NCBI GenBank assembly: GCA_020634855.1 | Contig: JACKAU010000009.1 | Span: forward strand, 357,109-421,108 | Length of the DNA: 64,000 nt | DNA from: Anaerolineales bacterium | GTDB lineage: Bacteria > Chloroflexota > Anaerolineae > 4572-78 > J111 | Direction of reading: 5' to 3' | In this document: piece by piece, positions 51,779 to 60,445 of the stretch | Layout of the letters: each line of letters begins with the position of its first letter | Numbering within the stretch: position 1 is the first letter of the stretch | The notes under the pieces: generated by a model | Told to the model about the DNA's origin: nothing | The model's input: the letters and a program-made list of their open reading frames with translations, nothing else | The model's database searches: none | Made by a program: the position numbers and the translations under genes

Positions 51779-54700
51779 AACAACTTACACATTCGCCTTG
51801 TTAATTGGCATTTGTTTCACGATACTACCATTACCTGCCACGGCAGCACCTACTTTATTGGCGTCAATGGCGTGGGCAAATCGACCATCCTCGATGCGAT
51901 CCAGTTTGCGCTGGTGGGAGGGCAGCGGATGTGCGCTTCAACCAGGCAGCGATGGCCGGCAGCCGGCGCACGCTGACCAGCTACGTGCGCGGTGAACTGG
52001 GCACCGAAGGCCAGCGCTTTCTGCGCGGCGACGCCACCGGCCTGGTGGCGCTGGAGTTCCGCAACCCTGATGGCACTTACTTTGTCCACGGCGCGGTCAT
52101 CGATGCCTACGAAGATGGCCGCTCGCCGGATGTGGCTTACTTTATCGTTCACGAGGCCGCCCTCAACGACGATTGGTTTTTCCGAGCGCCCGGTCACCTG
52201 TACGACAGCCGAGCCTTTCGCCGTCACCTGGAACACGTCACCTTACCGGCCCTCAGGCCCGCGCGCAAGTTTTCACCCGGTTGGAGGATTATCGCTTTCA
52301 TTTGCTCAACCGGCTGGGCCAGCAAGGAAACGTTTACGGCTAAAATCATCAAGGATTGGCCTTCAGCCCGCTAACCAACATTCGCGACTTTGTGCATGAT
52401 TACTTGCTTGATGAGAGTCTGGTCGAGGTCAAAACCTGCAAGAACAGTTGGAGACCATCGCCATTTCGAGAGCCTGGCCGCCGATATCATTCATCGCATC
52501 GAACGGCTCGATGAGATCGAAGAACTCGATACCGAACGCCGCACCCAGCGCCGCCTGCGTCTGACCAACGGCTTTATCGCCCGCCAGGCCGAGAGCGACG
52601 CCACCTTGACTGAACTCAAACGCCGCCGGGTTGAACTGGACGAAGGTCAGATCGATTTGCGCCGCCGCGAACTGCGCCGCGACACCCTGGCCGAGCAACT
52701 CAAACATGCCAATAACGCCTTCATCGAAGCCCAGGTTGCTCTTCGCTCTGACGCTACCGCTGCTCAGGAAAAAGCTCTGCGCGAGAAAATCGTCCAATTG
52801 GAGCACGACCTGACCGATCTCCGCCGGCGTGAGGCTGCCTTCAACCAAACACTCGCTCAAGAAATCGCCGACGCCCAACGCCTCCAAACCTGTCTCACCG
52901 CCGACAACCTGCCGATCCCGCTTGCCCTCCAATCGTTCGTCGAAATCGATGCCACATCCGACGTGCCACGCGCCACCGATCTCGTTACTCAGCTTCAAGT
53001 TGATCTACTACAGCTTGGCAACGACTATGCTACCCAACACGCCCTGCTCAAAAACCAGAGCGATCAGCTTCGCCGGGAAGCCGAGCAGCTTCAGCGTGAG
53101 ATCAACCAACTGCGCACCGGCGACCGCGCCGCCAGCTACGAAGCCGAAGCGCCGCAGTCCAATCGCCTTCGTCGCCTACTGCGGGCCGAACTTAATCTGT
53201 CCGCGGACGAAGTTATTCCGCTGTACGAAGCGCTGCGTGTTCCCGATGAGGCGTGGCAAAATGCGGTCGAAGGGATTTTGGGCCGCACCCGGTTCGACCT
53301 GCTGGTACCGCCGGAATATTACGATCAAGCCATGCGGCTCTACCGCCAGCGGCGCATCGACGATGACCTGCACGGCGTTGGTTTGCCCGACGCCGACCGC
53401 ATGCTGCGCCACGCCCGCGCCGCCCAGCCCAACAGCCTGGCCGCCGAGGTCGAAATCGATCATCCGGCTGCCCGCGCCTTTATCGATCTGCTGCTGGGCG
53501 GCTACGTCAAATGCGACACTTTGGAAGCCCTGCGCGACCACCGCACCGCCGTCACCCGCGACTGTTTTGTGCGCCGCAACTTCACCAGCAGCCATCTCAA
53601 CCCGCGTTTCTACCGCCGCTGGTTCATCGGCGACCGGGCCATTCCTCGCCAAATCGAACAGCGTGAGGAGCGGCTGAGCGCTATCGCTCAAGAGTTGGCC
53701 GGTTTGCAGCAGCGCGATGAGGCCCTGCGCGAGCGGCTGGCGCTGACTCACGACAAGATTGCCATCTTCATCGAGCTAAAAAGCAGTTTGCCGCTGCTGG
53801 TTCGTCTGCCTGACCTGATCCAGGAGTTAGCTTTATTACAGAGTGAATTGGCCGCCCTCGATACCCGTTCGGTGGAAAAATTGAAAGCGGAGGTCGAGGC
53901 CCAGGAGCGCGAGGTCAATCGTCTCAAGCAAGACGAGAGCGCGCTGGTCGAGTCGATTGGCGGCTTGAAAACCAAACTAGAAACGCTAAACAACGAGACG
54001 CTGCCCGCCTTGGAGCAGCAGGCTGCCGAGAAGTTACAGGAGGCTCGTAGTATCCTGATCTTGGAGGATGCGGAAGATTTATTGGAAGAAGCCGAGAAGG
54101 AGTACGACCGCCGCCGTCAGCGCCAGCCGGTCGAGACGATTCGCGATAACGCCGCTAAATATGAAGGTGACTACCAAACCGCCGAAACGCGCAGCCGCGA
54201 CAAGCTGCGCGAGTCGAAACACAGCTATAGCTTGACCTACGACTTCGGCTATGACGACGACGAGGACGCGACTCGGTACCTGCGCGAGCGAACCCGCTAC
54301 ATCGAGTCGGAGCTGCCCCAGTACGAGGCGCGCATCGCCGAGCAGCGCGCTCTGGCCGAACAGGAGTTGGTCGAGAATTTCATCCACCGCCTGTACGAGC
54401 AGATCGAAGATGCCCGCCAGCAGCTCAATTACCTCAACACTACGCTGGCCCGGCTGCGCTTCGGCGGCGAGCGGTTCGAGTTCATCACCCAGCCGGAGCC
54501 GTCGCTGCGCGAAGTTTACCAGATGATTATGGACAGCCACAATCTGCTGGGCCAGTCGCTCTTTGACTCAGATTTCCGGCAGCGCCACCAGCGCGGCTGG
54601 GACATACTTTTCGAGCGGCTGATTGCGCCCCACGATGAAGAGTTTGCCGTACAACTACGTGAGCTTCAGGATTACCGCAACTATTTGCAGTACGACATCC

Positions 54701-55110
54701 GTATCCACTATCTCAGCGGCGATAAGGCACTGTTGAGCCAGATTAACGCCAAGAAATCGGGCGGCGAAACGACCACGCCCTTCTATGTGGCGATGGCGGC
54801 TTCGTTTGCTCAGGCTTACCGCATCAACCAGCCGCGTCCGGCCGACACCATTCGGCTGGCCTTGTTCGATGAGGCGTTCGGCAAAATGGATACGGCCCGC
54901 ACGGCCAGCGCCCTCAAATTTATGGTCGAAAACCAGCTTCAGGTGGTGCTGGCCACCCCGCCCGACAAAGCCGCCGGTCTGTTGGAGCATGTCGATTCGG
55001 TTCGCACGGTGGTGCGCCAGAACAACCACGCCTTCGTGATCGAGATCGACAAAACGGACATGCTGGCCGAGTTGGAGGGGGAAGTCAGTGAGCTTCCTGC
55101 CTACGCCTGA
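51775..55110 (+). CDS. jetC: Wadjet protein JetC (SMC/MukB-like ATPase), several frameshifts in the first 700 bases
   Basis: Joining frames gives NNLHIRLVNWHLFHD, Walker A GVNGVGKSTILDAIQFALVG, DVRFNQAAMAGSRRTLTSYV, ARAQVFTRLEDYRFHLLNRL and LTNIRDFVHDYLLDESLVEV. From about 52455 one frame runs to 55110 with long coiled coils, a central hinge-like region (residues about 250-400 of the open part), then signature SGGETTTPFYVAMAAS and Walker B LALFDEAFGKMD. This is the SMC-like motor of Wadjet. About seven one-base changes lie between 51778 and 52480, while the next 2.6 kb has none, which suggests local sequence error. It overlaps jetD by 23 bases. Confidence 0.87.
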
Positions 55111-56326
55111 TACCGCCGCCGTCATCAACCACCTGCTCGATATCTATGAGCGGCGCGACGGCGCTCCCAAACAGGCCGTGCGGGTGCGGCTGGCCGAGTT
55201 AAAGCTGCCTGGCTACTACAGCCAGATCGATCCGGCGCCCCGCGTGACCACCAATGAACAGTTAAGCCACTTAGCACGCCAAGCATGCCTGACGCTGGCC
55301 TGGGAGCAGGCCCAAACCGGCCATCTGCTGGAAAGCGTCACCCTGAACCCGGCCCAGACCGGCGCGCTTTACGATCTGCTCGGTCGGGAGCCGCTGGCCG
55401 AACAGCGCCGGCGGCTAACCGAACGACTGCTGGCCGAGCGGTCGCGGCTGACCGGTTGGCGGCGTAAAGCGGTCGAGCGCTGCCTCAGCCAACTGCGTGA
55501 CCATCGCTCGCCGGCGCCGTTCAGTCTGACCAATGACGATCTAAATCGCGATTTGCTGGAAACGCTGCTCCATCTACCCGACGCCGAGACCACCACCGAA
55601 ACCCCCTACCGCGTGTTCAGCGTCCGGGCCTTCAACGACAGCAAGCAGTTCGAGCCGCTCAAGGATACGGTGGCTCGGCTGGCCCGGCAGCACAACCCCC
55701 TCTGGCGCGATCTAACCCCGCCCGAAGTTCTGCGCGAGTTAGGGCTGGTGCCCAACCCCAGCCATCTCTATCTGTTCGGCCCTTGGCGGCTAACCGATGC
55801 CGACGGGCAGGTGGTTTCCCTGGCCGAATTCTATCCGTCGGTCGGGCTGCCGTCGGCGTTGGCCGCGCAGGTGCAGTGGGTCGAAGTCGATGCGGCGCGG
55901 GTGGTCTGTGTTGAAAACCTGACCACTTTTTACGAACTGATTCGCCACGAACCGGCCGGTTTAGCCGCGTTGTGTTTGGCCGGCAACCCCTCGCCGGCGA
56001 CGCGCCACTTGCTGCGCTGTCTGGCCGCCACCTTACCGGCGACTACCCCGCTGCACGTGTGGGCTGATATCGATTACGGCGGGCTTAATATTCTGGCTCA
56101 ACTGCGCCGTATGGTCTCGGCTCAATTTACCCCGCACCGGATGGACATCGCCACGCTGGCCGCTCACGCGCGATGGGGCCAGCCGCTCACCGTCAACGAC
56201 CGGCGCAACCTGACTCGCCTGCGCCAGCACGCCGATCTGGTCGATATGACCGCGCTGATCGATTGGATGCTGTTGGAGGAGATCAAGTTGGAACAAGAAG
56301 CGGTGGTCTTACAGTCAACCGACTGA
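55088..56326 (+). CDS. jetD: Wadjet protein JetD (toprim nuclease)
   Basis: This 412-residue protein is intact. The N-terminal part is helical and winged (DUF3322-like). The C-terminal part is a topoisomerase VI A-like toprim domain with the acidic residues in place: Glu276 (VVCVENLTTF) and Asp327/Asp329 (HVWADIDYGGLNIL), and a terminal LLEEIKLEQEAV. JetD cuts the DNA held by the JetABC loop-extruding complex. Its GTG start follows GGAGGGGG inside the end of jetC, so it is translationally coupled. It has no frameshift, unlike the three genes before it. Confidence 0.92.
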   Translation: MSFLPTPDTAAVINHLLDIYERRDGAPKQAVRVRLAELKLPGYYSQIDPAPRVTTNEQLSHLARQACLTLAWEQAQTGHLLESVTLNPAQTGALYDLLGREPLAEQRRRLTERLLAERSRLTGWRRKAVERCLSQLRDHRSPAPFSLTNDDLNRDLLETLLHLPDAETTTETPYRVFSVRAFNDSKQFEPLKDTVARLARQHNPLWRDLTPPEVLRELGLVPNPSHLYLFGPWRLTDADGQVVSLAEFYPSVGLPSALAAQVQWVEVDAARVVCVENLTTFYELIRHEPAGLAALCLAGNPSPATRHLLRCLAATLPATTPLHVWADIDYGGLNILAQLRRMVSAQFTPHRMDIATLAAHARWGQPLTVNDRRNLTRLRQHADLVDMTALIDWMLLEEIKLEQEAVVLQSTD

Positions 56327-56343
56327 GGGCCGGTACTGTATTT

Positions 56344-56372
56344 TTGAAGCAGCGAGCAAAGTTCGATATAAT
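56344..56372 (+). promoter_or_regulatory. Predicted promoter for the deaminase gene, long leader
   Basis: TTGAAG (56344-56349) and TATAAT (56367-56372) are separated by 17 bases. The leader of about 150 bases contains a possible AATTAG/CTAATT hairpin near 56475-56500. No known riboswitch was recognised. Confidence 0.65.
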
Positions 56373-56526
56373 ACGCCCAGGTTGACCCCAAATTTAAAGA
56401 AGGGTGACAATCCTTTACAGGATGATACCCGGCAAGAATTAAAATCAGAGGGAGGAGTCAGGGATCGGGTATTAGGAATTAGCCAACCCCTAATTTCTGC
56501 CTCCTAGAAGAGAGGATTCTACGCTT

Positions 56527-57141
56527 ATGCCCCACGTTTTTTCTAATACAAATATGCAGTTTAGGCTCGAACTGCCGGATTGGGCCATCGCGGAACTCAA
56601 CCAATTACCGGAGTTCCTACCGACCTACGAAGCGCAAATGGCGGAGGTAATTAAATTTTCGCGCCTGAATGTCCAACACCAGACCGGCGGCCCTTTTGCG
56701 GCGGGCGTTTTCGAATGCGACACCGGCAAGCTGGTGGTTATCGGGGTTAATCGGGTGGTGCCGCATACCTGTTCATCGGCCCACGCAGAGGTAGTGGCTT
56801 TATCTCTGGCCCAACGCTTGCTCAATACGTTCGATCTCGGCGGGCCGGGGCTGCCGGCGCACCAGTTGGTGGTCAATTGGCGTCCGTGCGCCATGTGCTA
56901 TGGCGCGACGATATGGTCCGGCGTCCAACGGGTGGTCATCGCCGGCGGCGGGCCTGAGTTAGAAGATATTACCGGTTTCGATGAAGGGCCGATTCACCCC
57001 AATTGGCGGCAGGAGCTGCAAGTGCGGGGTATCGACTTGGTCGAGGATGTGTTGAACGCGGAAGCCATCCAGGTTTTCCACGAGTTCGCGGCCAGCAACC
57101 AACTGGTTTATAACGGCCGGTCGGGTTCAGCCGGATCATGA
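56527..57141 (+). CDS. Cytidine deaminase-superfamily (nucleoside/base deaminase) protein
   Basis: This 204-residue zinc deaminase has the first motif SSAHAEVVAL (His zinc ligand and catalytic Glu) and the second RPCAMCYGATIW (two Cys zinc ligands). The order and the PCAMC spacing match guanine deaminase and tRNA-adenosine deaminase-type enzymes rather than CDD. The C-terminal region with IHPNWRQELQVRGIDLVED is longer than TadA. A purine base is the likely substrate, but this is not proven. It is followed three bases later by the MarC gene. Confidence 0.87.
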   Translation: MPHVFSNTNMQFRLELPDWAIAELNQLPEFLPTYEAQMAEVIKFSRLNVQHQTGGPFAAGVFECDTGKLVVIGVNRVVPHTCSSAHAEVVALSLAQRLLNTFDLGGPGLPAHQLVVNWRPCAMCYGATIWSGVQRVVIAGGGPELEDITGFDEGPIHPNWRQELQVRGIDLVEDVLNAEAIQVFHEFAASNQLVYNGRSGSAGS

Positions 57142-57144
57142 TCC

Positions 57145-57771
57145 ATGCTTGAGACGGCGGTTGTCGCTTTTACCACGCTGTTTGCTACCATTGGCCCCAT
57201 TGATGCCGCGGCCGTGTTTGCCGCCCTCACCCCTGACTCGACCCCGCGTCAAAGACGTTCGACCGCGGTGCGGGGCGCCCTGATTGCGACGGTGATTCTG
57301 GTACTCTTTGCGCTGCTGGGGAAGTCGCTGTTGGCCGGTTTGGGTATCTCGCTGGCGGCGCTGCGTACCGCCGGCGGGATACTGCTGCTGCTGATTGGGA
57401 TTGATATGGTCTTTGCTCGGCCCTCCGGGAGTACCTCCACCACACCGGCTGAAACTCAGGAAGCATCCTTAAAACAAGACATTGCCGTCTTTCCGTTAGC
57501 CACGCCCCTGATCGCCGGGCCGGGCGCGATAGGCGCTGTCATTCTGTTGATGGCTAATGTCGAAGGCAACCTGCTGCTACAAGGTGTTATTTTGCTAACG
57601 CTGCTGGCCGTGTTATTGCTGACTTTTCTAGCTTTGTTAGGAGCCGGCCAAATTCAAAGGCTTTTGGGCGTGACCGGCTTGCATGTCATTAGTCGGATAT
57701 TTGGAGTTTTGTTGTCAGCGCTGGCGGTACAGTTTATTTTCGATGGAGTCGGTCAAAGCGGGTTGTTTTGA
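57145..57771 (+). CDS. MarC/SnatA family integral membrane protein
   Basis: This 208-residue protein has about six membrane segments. The MarC pattern is visible: TTLFATIGPIDAAAVFAALT, a middle SLAALRTAGGILLLLIGIDM, and ATPLIAGPGAIGAVILLMAN, followed by RIFGVLLSALAVQFIFDGV. Some members carry neutral amino acids; most are uncharacterised. It probably shares a transcript with the deaminase. The sequence is intact. Confidence 0.9.
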   Translation: MLETAVVAFTTLFATIGPIDAAAVFAALTPDSTPRQRRSTAVRGALIATVILVLFALLGKSLLAGLGISLAALRTAGGILLLLIGIDMVFARPSGSTSTTPAETQEASLKQDIAVFPLATPLIAGPGAIGAVILLMANVEGNLLLQGVILLTLLAVLLLTFLALLGAGQIQRLLGVTGLHVISRIFGVLLSALAVQFIFDGVGQSGLF

Positions 57772-57780
57772 GCATTAATC

Positions 57781-57815
57781 CCCCAAATAACTCCATGAGT
57801 TATCTGTTTGGGCTC
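57781..57815 (+). terminator. Possible terminator after the MarC gene
   Basis: CCCAAATAACTC, CAT, GAGTTATCTGTTTGGG form an imperfect stem followed by CTCTTTAT. It is plausible but has only a weak T run. Confidence 0.5.
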
Positions 57816-58022
57816 TTTATGGGCTATCGATAGGGTAATTGTAGAGCTTCCCCTACAGACAGACAGTCCACTTTCGTATACCATGATAGTTCTACACATT
57901 AGTTAAGTTGGGAACTCTAGGTATTACTACTCAACCCTCGCTCAACTCGATTTCACTTCGTTCGTCGCCGGAGAGGCGTTTTAGGTCAGTACGCAGTTTT
58001 ACTGGCAGGGAGGATTTATGCT

Positions 58023-58712
58023 ATGGATATGGGATTACAATCGCAGTTACGCACGCAAAGTAATAACAGGGTCTTACACCTGTTACTGGTCGATGATCAT
58101 ATTATTTTTCGTAAAGGTATAGCTGCTTTACTAAAAGGCCGCCCCGATGTGAAGTTAGTCGGTGAGGCGGGCAATGGGAGCGAGGCCATCGAGGCGGCTC
58201 GTCAACTTATGCCCGATGTTATTTTAATGGATTTGCGGATGTCGGGCATGGATGGTTTTGAAGCCACCCGGATTATAAAAAAAGAGCTGCCCTCTATAAA
58301 AATCATTATCTTGACCATTTCAGATGGACACGATGATCTCTTTACCTCAATCCAACTGGGGGCCGACGGCTACCTGCCGAAATGTTTCGAGCCGCAGCAG
58401 TTGTTTGAAATATTGGATCAGGTCAAGTTAGGCGAAACCGCATTTCCCTCGGCGATGGCAACTAAAATTGTCCAGGATTTTAGTCAAGCCGCTAACGGAA
58501 ACGATCACGCCAAGCCAAGCCAGGAACTTTCAACCAGAGAACTGGAAGTATTACGATTGGTGGCTCGGGGGGATAAGAACAAGGAAATCGCCGATATTTT
58601 AGAGATCAGCGAGAATACCGTTAAAAATCATATCCGCAGTATCCTGGAGAAATTGAGTGTGCGTAATCGCATTCAGGCGGCGGTGTATGCAGTTCGGGAA
58701 GGTATTATTTAG
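58023..58712 (+). CDS. NarL/FixJ-type response regulator, no adjacent kinase
   Basis: This 229-residue protein has a receiver domain with LLLVDDHIIFRKGIAALL, phospho-acceptor Asp in DVILMDLRMSGMDGFE, and Lys in GADGYLPKCFEP. The C-terminal LuxR helix-turn-helix is STRELEVLRLVARGDKNKE, then NTVKNHIRSILEKLSV. All receiver residues are present, so phosphorylation should work. No histidine kinase lies nearby, so its partner is elsewhere. AGGGAGG lies nine bases before the ATG. Confidence 0.93.
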   Translation: MDMGLQSQLRTQSNNRVLHLLLVDDHIIFRKGIAALLKGRPDVKLVGEAGNGSEAIEAARQLMPDVILMDLRMSGMDGFEATRIIKKELPSIKIIILTISDGHDDLFTSIQLGADGYLPKCFEPQQLFEILDQVKLGETAFPSAMATKIVQDFSQAANGNDHAKPSQELSTRELEVLRLVARGDKNKEIADILEISENTVKNHIRSILEKLSVRNRIQAAVYAVREGII

Positions 58713-59168
58713 CGTTCTGAGTACAGGTTTTTCAAGAAATTAACTCGATATGACCTGCCTGCCGCTCCCGAGCCCGGGTTTGAATACCTGGGCGAAGGGA
58801 GTGACTCCCCTGCGGGTCTACGATGTCCACATCGAAGATGGCTCCTTTCTCCTTTGCAAAACAGTTCCTACCACCACTGAGTTAGTTCTCCCCTCAATCC
58901 CTTTTTAACTCTTTGCTTCAATAAAAAATAAACATCGTTAAGCTCAGAGCCGGCCGAATTGGTCGTATGAATGTATTTCGGCCATGACCGTTCCACTTAG
59001 TTGGCCGATGTTTCCACAATTCTGCGGTAGTGCTGTTGCAAAAAATGTTTCCGGGGCGGATCAGGTCGTTTGGAAATGTAAGCACGGCCCAAACAGATGG
59101 CTGATGCGGTTTAGACGATGTGGAAAGCGGCTCTTGCTCAACCTGGTCGGGATGTAGGGACACTTGAG
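58713..59168. other. Intergenic with short palindromes, no gene recognised
   Basis: It contains small palindromes such as GGGAGTGACTCCC and GATGTCCACATC around 58797-58837. A short open frame on the minus strand has no recognisable features. Confidence 0.45.
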
Positions 59169-59350
59169 CTATTTTCTGACTTCATTATAATTGTCCCTGA
59201 AACTCAACATCGCCACGATAGCGGTTATTATCACTTCAGCATCACTCATGCGGTATGGGTTATCTTCTGGGTAGCCTATAGTTTGTAAATACTCGCAACA
59301 GATGATAAATATGGTTATAAATTTTCTCCTTACAGATTTTGATTTTGGCA
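59169..59350 (-). pseudogene. Possible remnant of an insertion-sequence transposase N-terminus
   Basis: The minus strand encodes KFITIFIICCEYLQTIGYPE, then DNPYRMSDAEVIITAIVAML, then SFRDNYNEVRK and stop. The MSDAEVI-TAIVA words recall the N-terminus of a transposase group, from memory. No catalytic part or inverted repeats were found. Confidence 0.4.
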
Positions 59351-59428
59351 AATCTTGCCGGTATCGAAACAATGTTGGGTTCCCAAATCTTGGGGTAGTA
59401 ACTAAGGTTAAAAAAGAAGGAAAATACA

Positions 59429-60421
59429 ATGAAAGTTTTATTTATCGGCGGTACCGGTAAGATCAGCTCAGCCTGCTCGCAGTTAGCCATCGAACGGGGG
59501 ATTGAGCTTTATCTATTAAATCGCGGCCAAACGTCGGAGCGACCGGCTCCGGCGGCCGCCCACATTTTAACGGGCGACATCCGCGACCCTGACTCGGCGG
59601 CCCGGGCGTTAGGCGATTTGACGTTCGATGCGGTCGTTAACTGGATCGCCTTCACCCCGGATCAGATCGAGACGGATATCGAATTGTTCCGAGGGCGAAC
59701 CCGACAATACATCTTCATTAGCTCGGCCTCGGCTTACCAAAAGCCGCCGATCAGTTTGCCCATCACCGAGTCGACCCCGCTGTATAATCCGTTCTGGGAT
59801 TATTCGCAGGCCAAAATTGCTTGTGAGGAGCGATTAGTGCAGGCTTACCGTCAGGAGAAATTTCCGATCACCATCGTACGCCCCTCCCACACCTACGATA
59901 AAACAATGCTGCCGTTTGTTGGGCGGTACACCGTTGTTGACCGTATGCGCCAAGGCAAAAAAGTCATCGTCCACGGCGACGGTACTTCGCTGTGGGTGTT
60001 GACCCACCATCGTGATTTTGCCAAGGGTTTTGTTGGTTTGTTAGGTAACAGTCACGCTATCGGTGAAGCCTTTCACATCACCTCGGATGAGTTATTGACC
60101 TGGAACCAGATTTTTGAAATCGTGGCTCAGGCGGCCGGGGTTGAGGCGCAGATGGTTCACATCCCCTCCGCTTTTATCGCCGCGTTTGATCCGGAATGGG
60201 GGGTGAACCTGCTGGGCGATAAAAGCCACAGCGTTATTTTTGATAACACCAAGATCAAACGCATTGTGCCGGACTTTACGGCGACCATCCCCTACGTTCA
60301 AGGCGCCCGCGAAGTTATGGCCTGGCACGACGCCGATCCCGGCCGACAGGTGGTCGATGACGCCTTCGATCAACTCCAGGATCGCATCATTGCGGCGTAC
60401 GAGGCGGGGCTGCCGATTTAA
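59429..60421 (+). CDS. NAD(P)-dependent epimerase/dehydratase (extended SDR) protein
   Basis: This 330-residue protein has the nucleotide loop VLFIGGTGKISSACSQLA, a middle DAVVNWIAFTPDQIETDIEL, the active-site stretch with SSASAYQK, and YSQAK (catalytic Tyr and Lys). TIVRPSHTYDKTMLPF and FHITSDELLTWNQI follow. It resembles the atypical/CSP41-like sugar-nucleotide epimerase group more than classical GalE. The reaction is unknown. GAAGGA lies upstream. It converges on the GH2 gene. Confidence 0.88.
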   Translation: MKVLFIGGTGKISSACSQLAIERGIELYLLNRGQTSERPAPAAAHILTGDIRDPDSAARALGDLTFDAVVNWIAFTPDQIETDIELFRGRTRQYIFISSASAYQKPPISLPITESTPLYNPFWDYSQAKIACEERLVQAYRQEKFPITIVRPSHTYDKTMLPFVGRYTVVDRMRQGKKVIVHGDGTSLWVLTHHRDFAKGFVGLLGNSHAIGEAFHITSDELLTWNQIFEIVAQAAGVEAQMVHIPSAFIAAFDPEWGVNLLGDKSHSVIFDNTKIKRIVPDFTATIPYVQGAREVMAWHDADPGRQVVDDAFDQLQDRIIAAYEAGLPI

Positions 60422-60445
60422 GGCCGCGAACCCATCTGAGTCGAC

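Noticed and set aside
58770..58810. tRNA-like T-arm (GGGTTTGAATACC)
   Set aside because: No acceptor stem, anticodon arm or CCA-compatible end could be fitted around it.
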